Shown here one piece after another: positions 26,940 to 36,914 of a DNA stretch of 64,000 bases. Below the pieces are notes generated by a model, which ran no database searches, had not been told where the DNA came from, and saw only the letters and a list, made by a program, of their open reading frames with translations. The stretch comes from Cryobacterium sp. PAMC25264. GTDB taxonomy: Bacteria > Actinomycetota > Actinomycetes > Actinomycetales > Microbacteriaceae. The position numbers were made by a program, and so were the translations under genes. Every line of letters begins with the position of its first letter. The stretch's first letter is position 1. The stretch covers positions 1,178,001 to 1,242,000 of the forward strand of contig NZ_CP080383.1 of NCBI RefSeq assembly GCF_019443325.1, in the 5' to 3' direction.

Positions 26940-27508
26940 TCGAGGCTCCAGTCGCCACTCTTGCCGCCGGATTTGGCCAACACCCGGATGTCGGTGATGA
27001 CGGCGTGCTTGTCGACGGCCTTGATCATGTCGTAGAGGGTGAGGGCGGCCACCGACACGCTGGTCAGCGCCTCCATCTCCACGCCGGTGACCCCGGTGGT
27101 CTTCACCGTCGCGGTGATGACGACCCTGTCCAGGCCCGGCTCGAAGTCGATGGTCGCGCCCGAGATCGGCAGCGGATGACAGAGCGGGATCAGCGCCGAG
27201 GTCTGCTTGGCGCCCATGATGCCCGCCACCCGGGCCACGGCGAGAGCCTCACCCTTGGGGAGTGTGCCTGCCACCACGAGGTCGATCACGTCGGGCCGGG
27301 TGATGAGGGTGGCGGTGGCCGTGGCGCGCCGCTTGGTGACGGGCTTGTCCGTCACATCCACCATCAGGGCCGCGCCGTCGGCGCGCACGTGGCTGAGCCG
27401 GGGCGATGTCTCGTCGGCCGGGCTCGCGTCCGCGCCCGTCCCGGTGACGCCGTCGGTGTTGCCATTCGTGTGGTCCCCGGTGCCGGAGAGGGGCGTGCTG
27501 TCAGTCAT
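26936..27508 (-). CDS. moaC: cyclic pyranopterin monophosphate synthase MoaC
   Basis: A 190-residue MoaC with the motifs [43 protein letters not shown] and TGVEMEAL in the usual order. The first 35 residues are a disordered Gly/Thr/Asp-rich extension not normal for the family, so a later start is possible, but no better ribosome site was seen. It overlaps moeA by 8 bases. No moaA, the partner of MoaC, is in the window. Confidence 0.93.
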   Translation of the reverse strand: MTDSTPLSGTGDHTNGNTDGVTGTGADASPADETSPRLSHVRADGAALMVDVTDKPVTKRRATATATLITRPDVIDLVVAGTLPKGEALAVARVAGIMGAKQTSALIPLCHPLPISGATIDFEPGLDRVVITATVKTTGVTGVEMEALTSVSVAALTLYDMIKAVDKHAVITDIRVLAKSGGKSGDWSLE

Positions 27509-28790
27509 CGATACTCCAATAGTTCACGGGCTCTCCCGCGGCGGCCCTGTCGAGCCCGACGGGAAGGTGCACCAGCACGGTCGCTGCCGCGTAGGAATGG
27601 AGGAGGTGCGAACTCGGACCGCCCACCAGCTCGAGCGTTCCGTCCGGCCGCAGGATGCCGCGGCGCAGCTGGTGCTTGCCGGCCGGCGATTCCACCGCGG
27701 TCGCCAACGGCGCGCGCAGCAGGGCCCGCTCGGGCCGGGGCAGGCCGGCCAGGGCGCGCAGCAGGGGGCGCAGGAACACCTCGAAGGAGATGAGGGCGCT
27801 CACCGGGTTGCCGGGGAAGGAGACCACGGGCACCGGAGCGGTGGCATCGCCGTCGGCAGCACTCGGGCGGGCGATCTCGCCGAGCCCCTGCGGGCCGCCG
27901 GGCTGCATGGCCACGTGCAGGAACTCGACGCCGAGAGGGCCGAGCGCGTCGCGCACCACCTCGCGGGCACCGGCGCTCACACCGCCCACGGTGACGATCA
28001 GGTCCACTTCTGGCGCCGACGTCAGGAGCGCGAGCAGGTCGGCGGCATCGTCCGACGGGCAGGGCCGCGCGACCACAGTGCAGCCCGCATCGTGCAGGGC
28101 CTGGGTCAGGATCACGCTGTTGGAATCGTAGATCTGCCCGGCGGCGAGCGGCTCGCCGGCCGCGCGGATCTCGTGGCCGGTGGCGATGAGCAGCACCCGG
28201 ATGCGCCGGAGCACGGTGATCTCGGTCACCCCGGTGCCCGCGAAAACCCCGAGCTGCGCGGGCCCGAGGTGGCTACCGGCCGGCAGCAGCAGTTCCCCAG
28301 CGGCCACATCGCTCCCGGCGGGCCGCACGAAGGTGCCGGCGGCCACGGGCGCAGCGAATGACACCGTGCCCGCCGCCGCCGGGGGCAGGAATCGTGGCGG
28401 GTCGGCCTGTTCGATCGGGACGACCGCATCCGCGCCGGGCGGAATCGGCGCACCCGTCATGATGGGCGCGGCGGTTCCGGCCCGCAGCGGGGTGCCGGTG
28501 TCTCCGGCGGCAATGCGGTCGGCGACACAAAGCGTGACCGGGGTGCCGCCGGCGGCCGCCGACAGATCGCCGGAGCGTACGGCGTAGCCGTCCATCTGCG
28601 AGTTGTCGAAGGGCGGCAACGACACCGGCGAAGCCACGGCGGCGGCGAGGGTGCGCGCACGAAAACCGTCGGGGTCGGCGATGAGCCGCTCGCTCGAGAG
28701 GGTGAGGGTCTCCACGGACCGGGTCTGGAACAGCGGTGCGAGAAGCGTCGCCACGGCCTCGCGGTGCTGCTGGATCGTGCGCGCGCTCAT
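27501..28790 (-). CDS. moeA: molybdopterin molybdenumtransferase MoeA
   Basis: A 429-residue MoeA that inserts molybdate into adenylylated molybdopterin. It shows [15 protein letters not shown] (about residues 55-70), [40 protein letters not shown] and [14 protein letters not shown]. The start at ATG 28790 gives [10 protein letters not shown], a typical beginning; a GTG at 28808 adds six residues. Neither has a clear ribosome site. It is the first gene of the four-gene Moco operon and is divergent from the truncated RibD-like gene. Confidence 0.93.
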   Translation of the reverse strand: MSARTIQQHREAVATLLAPLFQTRSVETLTLSSERLIADPDGFRARTLAAAVASPVSLPPFDNSQMDGYAVRSGDLSAAAGGTPVTLCVADRIAAGDTGTPLRAGTAAPIMTGAPIPPGADAVVPIEQADPPRFLPPAAAGTVSFAAPVAAGTFVRPAGSDVAAGELLLPAGSHLGPAQLGVFAGTGVTEITVLRRIRVLLIATGHEIRAAGEPLAAGQIYDSNSVILTQALHDAGCTVVARPCPSDDAADLLALLTSAPEVDLIVTVGGVSAGAREVVRDALGPLGVEFLHVAMQPGGPQGLGEIARPSAADGDATAPVPVVSFPGNPVSALISFEVFLRPLLRALAGLPRPERALLRAPLATAVESPAGKHQLRRGILRPDGTLELVGGPSSHLLHSYAAATVLVHLPVGLDRAAAGEPVNYWSIDD

Positions 28791-28943
28791 GGCACCATCT
28801 TGCCGCACCCGGGGCGGATGACGGCATCCGTGGCCGTGCCCCCGCGAAGCGACCTGGACCCGGCGTATTCTGCTTCGGACGCGTGGGGCCGGGGCGGCCG
28901 GGCGGAAGGTGCCGGCGGCGCGGCCGGGAAGGGCAGGCAGGGC

Positions 28944-29315
28944 ATGGGACGGCTTGTGGTGCAGGAGTGCGTGACCGCCGACGGGTTCGCGGCGAACTCC
29001 GACGGCGAGTTCGCCGCCTCCGAGCTACTCGAGGGCGGCACCGCCGAATTCGACCGCAGCCAGACGGAGTGCCTGTGGGGGAGTCTCGCCCTCAGCCGGG
29101 CCTTCTTCGCCGCGGGCGAGGTCGACGAGGTGAGGCTCGTGGTGATGCCCGTCGTGATCGGCTCCGGCCGCGGGGTCTTCCCCGACGACATCGATCCCAC
29201 GGTGCTCGATCTCACGAGCGCCCAGGTCTTCGACACCGGCCTCGTCGAGCTGGTCTACCTGCTGCGGCCCGCTCCTGACGTGGTGACCCGTCGTAGGCTG
29301 GAGCCACGAAAGTGA
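28944..29315 (+). pseudogene. RibD C-terminal / dihydrofolate-reductase-like protein with central deletion
   Basis: A 123-residue frame starting MGRLVVQECVTADGF. The first 40 residues match the N-terminal strand-helix of the RibD-C/DHFR-like family, and the residues from VWGS-like LWGSLALSRAFFAAGEVDEVRLVVMPVVIGSGRG onward match its C-terminal third. The middle part of about 80 residues, including most of the substrate and NADPH pocket, is missing, and the two pieces join in frame at about 29070. The length is well below the usual ~190 residues. It is probably an inactive deletion derivative, though a translated remnant is possible. Confidence 0.7.
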
Positions 29316-29361
29316 ACAGGCCGGGGAAACTCCACCCGACCACGACGAAGGGTCCATCAGT

Positions 29362-29601
29362 ATGCAGGTGCAGGTTCGGTACTACGCCGCCGCGAAGGCG
29401 GCCACCGGCATGGCCGAGGAGACCCGCCGGCTGCCGGCCGGGGCTACCATCGGCGCGTTCCTCGACGACGTGGACAGCACCTCGCCCGCAGTGTTCGCGC
29501 GCTGTTCCTTCATCGTGAACGGCGTGGCCACCACGGACCGGGCCCGGGTGCTGGACGACGGCGACCGGCTGGACGTGCTGCCGCCCTTCGCCGGCGGCTG
29601 A
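29362..29601 (+). CDS. moaD: molybdopterin synthase sulfur carrier subunit MoaD
   Basis: A 79-residue ubiquitin-like protein ending in PPFAGG; the C-terminal Gly-Gly is the site of adenylylation by MoeB and of thiocarboxylate formation. It starts MQVQVRYYAAAKAATG, as in MoaD rather than ThiS. It stands alone on the plus strand next to the moeA operon. The activating enzyme is MoeB at 32619-33905. It is convergent with the alkylsulfatase, with 24 bases between. Confidence 0.93.
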   Translation: MQVQVRYYAAAKAATGMAEETRRLPAGATIGAFLDDVDSTSPAVFARCSFIVNGVATTDRARVLDDGDRLDVLPPFAGG

Positions 29602-29625
29602 GGCGGGCCCGCCCCGAGCGGCCCG

Positions 29626-31478
29626 CTACGGAGAGACGACGGCGAAAGACGGATCCGGCGCGTCGAGCAGAGCGAACAACCGTGACAGCACCCCGGTGTC
29701 ACCCGTCATGTCGACGCCGCTGAACGAGCCGCTGGCCACCGCCTGAGCGAGGCGGGTGCGGCTGATGCGCACGTTGAGGTCCGCGGCGCGGGGTTTCTGC
29801 ATCGGATAGTGCACCAGGGCCCCGTGGCTCAGCTCCAGGCGATACAGGTCGCGGGTGTCGGTGATCACCCAGTTGATGGCGAAGCTCTCGTTCCAGGCTC
29901 GTGGCCCGACCACCCGGATCGCGAGGGTGTCGAAGAGCTGGGTGACCGTGAGGGCGCTGAGCAGCCCACCTGCGCTCATGTCGTTCCGGCCGATTCCGTA
30001 CCGCAGTTCGTTGGCGCCGGTGAGGAAGACATTCCGCCAGGTGGCGTTCTCCGCGCCGAGGCCCAACCGCTCAAGCCCGTCCGCCAGGAGTTCCCGGGCC
30101 GCGCCGTCGCCGGGGTCCGCGAAAACAGCGTGGCTGGCCAGCTCGACGGCGAAGCGCAGGTCTCCTGCCTCGAGATACCGGCGGGCGTGCTCGAGCGTGG
30201 CCGCCACACCGCCCATCACCTCGACGTACCGGCTGGCGGCGGCGGTCGGCGGATGCTGCCACAGGTGGGCGGGGTTGCCGTCGTACCAGCCGAGGTAGCG
30301 CTGGTAGATGGCCTTGACGTTGTGGTTCACCGAGCCGTAGTACCCCCGGGTGTGCCACAGCGTAGCGAGGCTGGGCGGCAACTCGAAGTCCTCGGCGATC
30401 TCGATGCCGGTGAGCCCCTGGTTCATCAGCCGCACGGTCTGATCGTGCAGGTACGCGTAGAGGTCCCGCTGTTCGCCGAGGAAGTCGATGATCTCCCGAG
30501 TGCCCCAGGTCGGCCAGTGATGCGAGGCGAACTCGACATCCGACCGGTGCCCGAACAGTTCGATGGCCTCGCCGATGTACCGTGACCACATGCGCGGGTC
30601 ACGCACCTGGGCGCCGCGCAGGGTGAGCAGGTTGTGCAGCGTGTGTGTGACGTTCTCTGCCATGCAGAGCGCACGGTGGTCGGGGAAGTACAGGTTCATC
30701 TCCGACGGGCACTCGGTGCCGGGGGTGAGTTGGAAGACGATGCGAACCCGTCAAGCACCTCCTCCTGACCGGTCTGCGTGATCTCGATGGTGGGCACCAG
30801 CAGTCCGATCCTGCCCGTTGAGGCGCCCGGACCCAGGCCGATGCCCACCCGGCCCGACGCGCTGCGGGCCAGCGGATGGCCGTCGTAGTAGTAGCCGCGG
30901 CGGAACATGGCCGTGCCGGCGTAGACGTTCTCGGATACGGCGTTGTCGAGAAAATGCTCGGGGGCGGCCACGGGGATCGCGGAGTCCGGCTCGGCTACCC
31001 CGAGCACGCCGCCGAAGTGGTCGACGTGCGCGTGGGTGTAGACGATGGCGGTGACCGGGCGGTCTCCACGGTGCCGGCGGTACAGGTCGAGCGCCGCTGC
31101 GGCGGTTTCGGCCGAGATGAGCGGATCGATCACGACCACCCCGCGCTCGCCCTCGACGAAGGTCACGTTCGAGAGGTCGAACCCCCGCACCTGGTAGATG
31201 CCCTCTGTCACCTCGTAGAGACCGTGCTTGGCGGTGAGGGCGCTCTGGCGCCAGAGGCTGTCGTTGACGCTCTCCGACCCCTCGCCGGCCAGGAACGACA
31301 GGCTGTCCATCTCCCACACCACCCGTCCGTCATCCGCGCGGATGACCAGGGGCTCGATGCTGCCCAGGAAGCCGCGGTCCGCGGCCACGTCATCGGCTGT
31401 GTTGTCGGCCGTGCGTGCCTTGCCGGGGTGAACCGGGATGCTGCCCGTCGTGCCGTCTCGTGTGCCGCCATCGTCCAT
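29626..31478 (-). pseudogene. SdsA1/YjcS-type alkyl sulfatase, frameshifted
   Basis: From ATG 31478 (GGAGG ribosome site 8 bases upstream) the N-terminal part carries the metallo-beta-lactamase motif THAHVDHFGG and the AMFRRGYYYDG segment up to GQEEVLDG. The frame then breaks at the CCC run 30747-30749 and resumes as RIVFQLTPGTECPSEMNLYFP, followed by the AENVTHTLHNLLTLRGAQVRDPRMW segment, the dimerisation domain and the C-terminal SCP2-like domain. One added base restores about 617 residues, normal for family members that cleave long-chain alkyl sulfates. No secretion signal is seen. Confidence 0.85.
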
Positions 31479-31596
31479 GATGACTACCTCCATCGCTGCA
31501 GGCAGGGCTCGATCGAGTCCCACTGCGCACACCATAACCGGATGGGCTCGTGGGCACAGTGGGCGTGACGCGTACGGATCACACTGCCGCGAAGGG

Positions 31597-31998
31597 TTAC
31601 CTCCCCGCGTAGTCCTCGTCGGTGATGTGCTCGAGCCAGACGGTGGTCGTGGCGGGATCGTCGGCGGATTCGAGCATGGCAATGTGCTCCATGAAGCTCT
31701 CCTGCGAGGCAGCGTGGAAGTGTTCTTCGCCAGGCGGGGTGTAGAGCGTCTGGCCGGGGTAGACCTCGATGACGCTCCCGTCGCGGGTGCCGAAGCGGGC
31801 CACGCCCTGGGTGACCCGGAGGTACTGGCCGCGCGCGTGGGAATGCCAAGCCGTGCGCGCGCCGGGGGCGAATCGCACGACGACGACGGTCATCCGCTGG
31901 TCGTCCGTGTGCGGGGTGGCGACAGAGTCCAGCCACACGTCACCGGCGAATTGAGCGGCCGGATTCTTGACGGTGGGTGTGCGGGGTTCGATCTGCAT
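31597..31998 (-). CDS. cupin-domain protein
   Basis: A 133-residue single-cupin protein with metal-site motif 1 as TAWHSHARGQYLRVTQG and motif 2 as PPGEEHFHAA. ATG 31998 follows AGGAGAACCATC. It belongs to the small cupin group often paired with carboxymuconolactone-decarboxylase-like genes, and exactly such a gene is divergent at 32226. The substrate is unknown; it may be a detoxification or quinone-related enzyme. Confidence 0.85.
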   Translation of the reverse strand: MQIEPRTPTVKNPAAQFAGDVWLDSVATPHTDDQRMTVVVVRFAPGARTAWHSHARGQYLRVTQGVARFGTRDGSVIEVYPGQTLYTPPGEEHFHAASQESFMEHIAMLESADDPATTTVWLEHITDEDYAGR

Positions 31999-32225
31999 GA
32001 TGGTTCTCCTCGATGGTGCCCTGGTGGTTCTGGCGATGCTCGCGGACGCCCGGGGGTGTGCCCGAGGTCGCCCGCCGTCGACCCTAGGACACCCCGGGCC
32101 GGTGAGGAACACCCTGTCAGTACCCCCTCCAGCAGGGACTCCCCGAGCGAGCGCCGATGCGATGTCATGGTGATGGGCGCACGCCCTGCCGCACGACACA
32201 CTCACCACGGCCGAAGGAAACGACA

Positions 32226-32567
32226 ATGACCGACAGCAGCACCAGCCAGCACCGCACGCAGGTCGGCGGCGGACGCCGAGCCCTGGGCGACTTCTCGCCC
32301 AAGCTCGCCGCCCTGACCGACGATGTCCTCTTCGAGGATGTCTGGAACCGCCCGGAGCTGTCACCGCGCGACCGCAGTCTGATCACGGTCGCCGTGCTGA
32401 CCGCCGGCGGCGACACCGAGCAGCTCGCCTTCCACCTCGACCACGCCGTGAAGAACGGTGTCACCAGGGTCGAGCTCATCGAGGCCATCACGCACGTGGC
32501 GTTCTACGCCGGCTGGCCCAAGGGCATGGGCGCGATGAACGTCGCCCGGCGCGTGCTCGGGGACTGA
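32226..32567 (+). CDS. carboxymuconolactone decarboxylase family protein
   Basis: A 113-residue CMD-domain protein with the family pattern FEDVWNRPELSPRDRSLITVAVL and the later AFHLDHAVKNGVTRVELIEAITHVAFYAGWP. No cysteine occurs in the sequence, so it lacks the CxxC peroxidatic pair of AhpD-like members and is more like the decarboxylase branch. A GAAGGAAACGACA site precedes ATG 32226. The 227-base divergent spacer to the cupin gene would hold both promoters. Confidence 0.88.
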   Translation: MTDSSTSQHRTQVGGGRRALGDFSPKLAALTDDVLFEDVWNRPELSPRDRSLITVAVLTAGGDTEQLAFHLDHAVKNGVTRVELIEAITHVAFYAGWPKGMGAMNVARRVLGD

Positions 32568-32618
32568 CCGACCGGCAAGAGAGAAGCGCCGGGCCACTGA
32601 TCCGGCCGCCGCGTCTGA

Positions 32619-33905
32619 TCAGTAGCGGGGTTTGGCCGGTTCGATCCGCCGAACCCAGTCGTCGATGCCGCCCGCGAGGTGGGTCACATCCGACCAGCCG
32701 TTGTCGAGCAGCACCCCGCGGGCGTACTCGGAGCGGGTGCCGTGGTGGCAGTACAGGATGACACGCGAATCGGGCTCGAGCACCTGCCGGGCGCTCTCGG
32801 TGAGCAGCTGCGCCATGGGCACCAGCGCGGACCCGTCGATCGCGACGATGTCGCGCTCCCACGGCTCACGGATGTCGACGAGCACGAAGTCGGCGGTGCC
32901 GGCCGCCCGGGCCGCGAGCAGGGCGGCCAGCTCCTCCGAGTCGATCTCCTCTGGCGTTCCCGAGCCCGGGCCGGGCTCGGGGGCGGCGGCGGGGTGGGAG
33001 TGGCCGGGAACCTGGCTGTGGCTGGTGTCCCTGGTCACGGCTGCCGCAGGCCCGTCTTCTGCAGCTGCGTCTTCACCATCCGCGTTTTCAGCGGGCTCGG
33101 CGTCAGCGGAAGGCGCATCGGCCGCGTCGCTCGGCGTCGGCGCCGAGCCCGAATACGGCACCTCGCGCCAGGAGGCATCCAGGCCGTCGTGCACGAGCAG
33201 CCGGCCGAACAGAGGTTCGCCGAAGCCGACGATGAGCTTGAGGGTCTCGGTGGCCATCATGGAGCCGATGCTCGCGCACACCGAACCGAGCACACCGGCC
33301 ATCGCGCAGGTCTCGGCCTCGTCGGGGCCGGGGGTGCTGGGGAAGAGGTCCGCCAACCGGGTGCCACCCCGGGGGCCGTCGACCCAGAAGGTCGTGACGA
33401 GCCCGTCGAAGCGCAGGACCGAACCCCAGACATAGGGCTTGTGCAGCCTGGCGGCCGCGTCATGCGCGAGATGGCGAGTGGCGAAGTTATCGGTGCCGTC
33501 GACCACGATGTCGTAGTCGTCCACGAGCTCCAGCACATTGGCCGCCGTGAGCCGGGTCTGGTGCGCCACGACCTCGATCAACGGGTTGTGTGCGCGCAGG
33601 GCGGCGGCGGCGGCCTCGGCCTTGGGCTGGGCGAGGTCGGCCATGGAGTAGATCGTCTGCCGGTGCAGATTGGACACCTCGACGCTGTCGGAGTCGACGA
33701 TGCCGATCGTGCCCACCCCGGCCGCGGCCAGCGCCGTGAGAACGGGGGAGCCGAGACCACCCGCACCGATCATGAGGACCCGGGCGACGGCAAGGCGCCG
33801 CTGGCCGAGGTCGCCGACCTGGTCGAGGGAGAGCTGTCGGGCGTAACGCCGGCGCTGGTCGGCGGTGAGCGGCGGCCCCGGTGAAACGAGGGGAGCGTGC
33901 GGCAT
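32619..33905 (-). CDS. moeB: MoeB/ThiF adenylyltransferase with C-terminal rhodanese domain
   Basis: A 428-residue E1-like enzyme. The N-terminal ThiF domain (about residues 15-255) has the nucleotide loop GAGGLGSPVLTALAAAGVG, DSVEVSNLHRQ and the DGTDNFATR segment. A low-complexity Asp/Ala/Glu/Pro linker (about 255-325) leads to a rhodanese domain with the active-site cysteine in ILYCHHGTRSEYA. It adenylylates MoaD and probably receives sulfur on the rhodanese Cys. SufS is divergent 112 bases away and could be the sulfur source. A matching ThiS role cannot be excluded. Confidence 0.92.
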   Translation of the reverse strand: MPHAPLVSPGPPLTADQRRRYARQLSLDQVGDLGQRRLAVARVLMIGAGGLGSPVLTALAAAGVGTIGIVDSDSVEVSNLHRQTIYSMADLAQPKAEAAAAALRAHNPLIEVVAHQTRLTAANVLELVDDYDIVVDGTDNFATRHLAHDAAARLHKPYVWGSVLRFDGLVTTFWVDGPRGGTRLADLFPSTPGPDEAETCAMAGVLGSVCASIGSMMATETLKLIVGFGEPLFGRLLVHDGLDASWREVPYSGSAPTPSDAADAPSADAEPAENADGEDAAAEDGPAAAVTRDTSHSQVPGHSHPAAAPEPGPGSGTPEEIDSEELAALLAARAAGTADFVLVDIREPWERDIVAIDGSALVPMAQLLTESARQVLEPDSRVILYCHHGTRSEYARGVLLDNGWSDVTHLAGGIDDWVRRIEPAKPRY

Positions 33906-34016
33906 GGCGGGCCTTTCTGCGGGGTTCCAGCCTAAGCCTCGCAGGCGACGGCTCGGCCGCCGGAGCGGATACCACGCACCCTGCCACCCGGCAGCGGCGG
34001 AACGGTACCCTGGAGT

Positions 34017-35390
34017 ATGACGTTCGTTGCACCCCCGGCTTCCTCGCGTGACCAGACTCCCCGTACCGGCACGGCCGGCGCGGACAAACTCGGGGCCGCC
34101 AAACTCGTCGCCGACACCCTCAGCGCCGACGAGGTCCTGCGCATCCGCAACGACTTCCCGGTGCTGAACCAGCAGGTCAACGGGCATCCGCTCAACTACC
34201 TCGACTCCGGCGCCACCTCGCAGAACCCGATCAGCGTGATGGAGGCCGAGCAGGAGTATTACGAACAACGCAACGCCGCCGTGCACCGCGGCGCGCACAC
34301 CCTGGCGTTCGCCGCCACCGAGGTGTTCGAGGCCGCCCGCACCACCGTCGCCGCGTTCGTGGGCGCCCGGGAGAACGAGATCGTCTGGACCTCCAACGCC
34401 ACCGAGGGCGTCAACCTGGTCTCCTACTCCTTCTCGAACGCGTCCCTCGGGCTCGGCGGCCCCGCCGCCGCCCGGTTCCGGTTGGGTGCCGGCGACGAGA
34501 TCGTCGTCACCGAGATGGAACACCACTCCAACCTCATCCCCTGGCAGCAGCTGGCGTTGCGCACCGGCGCCACCCTGCGGTTCATCCCGGTGCAGGACGA
34601 CGGCACCCTCGACCTGGCCGCCGCCGCCCAGATCGTCAACCCCCACACCCGGCTGCTCGCCGTCACCCACGCGTCCAACGTGGTGGGCACCATCAACCCG
34701 ATCGAGGACCTCGTCGCCCTCGCCCACGGTGTCGACGCGCTGGTGTTCCTCGACGCCTGCCAGTCCGTGCCGCACCTGGCCATCGACCTGGCCGCCCTCG
34801 ACGTGGACTTCGCGGTGTTCTCCGGTCACAAGATGCTCGGCCCCACCGGCATCGGCGTGCTCTACGGCAAGGCCGAACTCCTGGCCGCTATGCCGCCGTT
34901 CCTCACCGGTGGGTCGATGATCACCACGGTCGACATGCAGACCGCCGAGTTCCTCGCGCCGCCGCAGCGGTTCGAGGCGGGCACCCAGCGCATCTCCCAG
35001 GCCATCGCCCTGGCCGCGGCCGTGGACTACCTCGCGCACACCGGGATGGACCGGATCCGCGCCCGGGAGGCCGAGCTCGGACGTCGGCTCGTGGAGGGCG
35101 TCACAGCCATCCCGGGCGTGCGCCTGCTCGGCCCCGGCGTCGGGGTGGAGCGCATCGGCCTGGCCGCCGTGGATGTCGCCGGCGTTCACGCGCACGACGT
35201 GGGCCAGTTCCTCGACGAGGCCGGCATCGCCGTGCGGGTGGGCCACCACTGCGCCCAGCCGCTGCACCGCCGTCTCGGCGTCACCGCGTCCACCCGGGCC
35301 AGCACCTACCTGTACACGACCGACGACGAGGTCGACCAGTTCCTGGCCGTGCTCGCCGAGGTCGCCCCGTTCTTCGGAGTCACCCGATGA
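34017..35390 (+). CDS. sufS: cysteine desulfurase SufS
   Basis: A 457-residue group II cysteine desulfurase. The PLP lysine is in FAVFSGHKMLGPTGIGVLYG and the active-site cysteine in AVRVGHHCAQPLHRR near the C-terminus. The first 40 residues are a disordered extension. The ATG is preceded by CTGGAG. It overlaps sufU by an ATGA junction. The usual sufBCD genes are not next to it, so the pair stands alone here, beside moeB. Confidence 0.94.
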   Translation: MTFVAPPASSRDQTPRTGTAGADKLGAAKLVADTLSADEVLRIRNDFPVLNQQVNGHPLNYLDSGATSQNPISVMEAEQEYYEQRNAAVHRGAHTLAFAATEVFEAARTTVAAFVGARENEIVWTSNATEGVNLVSYSFSNASLGLGGPAAARFRLGAGDEIVVTEMEHHSNLIPWQQLALRTGATLRFIPVQDDGTLDLAAAAQIVNPHTRLLAVTHASNVVGTINPIEDLVALAHGVDALVFLDACQSVPHLAIDLAALDVDFAVFSGHKMLGPTGIGVLYGKAELLAAMPPFLTGGSMITTVDMQTAEFLAPPQRFEAGTQRISQAIALAAAVDYLAHTGMDRIRAREAELGRRLVEGVTAIPGVRLLGPGVGVERIGLAAVDVAGVHAHDVGQFLDEAGIAVRVGHHCAQPLHRRLGVTASTRASTYLYTTDDEVDQFLAVLAEVAPFFGVTR

Positions 35391-35883
35391 CCTCCTCCGC
35401 CATGCAGCAGCTGTACCAGCAGATCATCCTCGACCACGCCAAGTCGGCGCACGGCTCGGTCACCGAACTGCCGGCACTCGACGCCGACGCGGCCACCGGC
35501 GCATCCGGCACCGACCTGCGCGTGGCCCAGTCGCACCAGGTGAACACCACCTGCGGCGACGAGGTCACCGTGCGCGTCGCCCTGTCTGGCAGCGGTGCGG
35601 ATGCCCGGATCGACGGCTTCACCTGGCGCGGGGCGGGCTGTTCGATCTCGATGTCCTCGGCGTCCGTGCTGCACGACACCGTGCTGAACACCAGCGTCGC
35701 CGAGGCCGAGGCCATGCTCGACCTCTTCCGGGAGATGCTGCGCTCGCGCGGCACCATCGAACCCGACGAAGAGGTCATGGGCGACGCCGCGGCCTTCGCC
35801 GGGGTCTCCAAGTACCGGCCAGGGTCAAGTGCGCCATGCTGCCCTGGGTGGCGTTCGAGGCCGCCCTGCTCCAGCTGCGCTAG
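35387..35883 (+). pseudogene. sufU: SufU iron-sulfur scaffold/sulfur-transfer protein, frameshifted
   Basis: The frame from ATG 35387 reads as SufU: LYQQIILDHAKS, the first zinc/sulfur cysteine in VNTTCGDEV and the second in WRGAGCSISMSSASV, up to AAAFAGVSKY. It then shifts at 35815, where ACC should be ACCC, and the true end (ARVKCAMLPWVAFEAALLQLR) with the third cysteine is in another frame and stops at 35883. The restored length is about 165 residues. Because SufU is the usual partner of SufS and often essential in these bacteria, a sequence error is more likely than a real loss. Confidence 0.85.
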
Positions 35884-35984
35884 GCGCCCGCCCCCTCGGG
35901 CTACCCGCCGCATTTCCCCGCCCAGGGGCGCTCAGGGCGCTCAGGACCGGCGGTGAGAACCGGGTGATCAGACGGGCGGGGCGG

Positions 35985-36914
35985 TCAACCGATCGAGGTG
36001 GCCAGGCGGTCGCGCAGGGCGCTGGTCGGAGCCAGCCGCGGCAGGTACTCGGCACCGTCGAGGGCGTTGGCGCCCGGCGGTCGGATGTCCACCTGCGGCC
36101 AGATGCTTCGCAGCCCCCGTTCGAACCGGACCGCGATCTCCGGCGTGCGCAGCACCCCGCCGATCCCGCACACCACGGGGTCGGGGCGGTCGGCCTGGCC
36201 CACCCGGCGCAGCCCGGTGGCGGCCGAGAGCACCAGCTCGGCAGCCGCGTCGTCGCAGATACGCGCGGCAACGGCATCCGTCGCCGTCAGTTCGGTGACC
36301 CGCCGGGCGTAGGCGGCGATGCGGCTGACCCGCAGCGGATCGGCCTGCAGATCGAGGTAGGCCATCTCAATGTTGGGAAAGTCGTGCCGCATCACGGCGC
36401 TCAACGCCGTGGCCGGCCCGCGCCCGTCGTAGGCGCGCATCACGGCATCCAGCGCCGCCCGGCCGATCCAGTAACCGCTGCCGGCGTCGCCGATCAGGTT
36501 GCCCCAGCCGTCGATCCTGGCCACCTCCGTCGAGCCTACCGCCAGGGTGACGACGCCGGTGCCCGCGGCGACCACCACGCCGAGCTCGTCGCCGAGGGCG
36601 CCGAGGTAGCTGGTGACGGAGTCGTGCGCGAGGAACACCTCGTGCACCCCGTGGCTCGCGCCCGCTGCCCGCAGCTCGGCCGGGTCGGTCTCGGCCTTCG
36701 AGAATCCCGAGATGCCCGCGCTGACGGTGAAGATCGGTTCGTCCGTCGTCGAGGCGACCTGGGCGACGACGTCGCCGAGCTGCGGGACCAGGGCGCTGTC
36801 GGTGCGGATGCCGCCGAACTGGAACTGGACGGCCTCACCGGTGGCGCTGTGCAGCCGGGCCCGGATACCGGTCTGTCCGGCGTCGATGGTGAGGGAGCTG
36901 GCGGGGGCGCTCAT
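35985..36914 (-). CDS. BadF/BadG/BcrA/BcrD-type ATPase, N-acetylglucosamine-kinase-like
   Basis: A 309-residue ASKHA-fold kinase with phosphate loop LTIDAGQTGIRAR (about residues 8-20), HDSVTSYLGAL, GTGVVTLAVG and GDAGSGYWIGRAALDA. This set is typical of the GlcNAc-kinase/BadF group. ATG 36914 overlaps the GH113 stop. As the last gene of a mannoside operon it may phosphorylate a sugar freed by the two glycosidases, with GlcNAc as the family's best-known substrate. Sugar specificity is inferred. Confidence 0.85.
   Translation of the reverse strand: MSAPASSLTIDAGQTGIRARLHSATGEAVQFQFGGIRTDSALVPQLGDVVAQVASTTDEPIFTVSAGISGFSKAETDPAELRAAGASHGVHEVFLAHDSVTSYLGALGDELGVVVAAGTGVVTLAVGSTEVARIDGWGNLIGDAGSGYWIGRAALDAVMRAYDGRGPATALSAVMRHDFPNIEMAYLDLQADPLRVSRIAAYARRVTELTATDAVAARICDDAAAELVLSAATGLRRVGQADRPDPVVCGIGGVLRTPEIAVRFERGLRSIWPQVDIRPPGANALDGAEYLPRLAPTSALRDRLATSIG

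Noticed and set aside
33880..33900. GTGAAACG near the moeB start as a further purine-operator site
   Set aside because: It lies within coding sequence, lacks the full TGAAACACC and has no companion half-sites.
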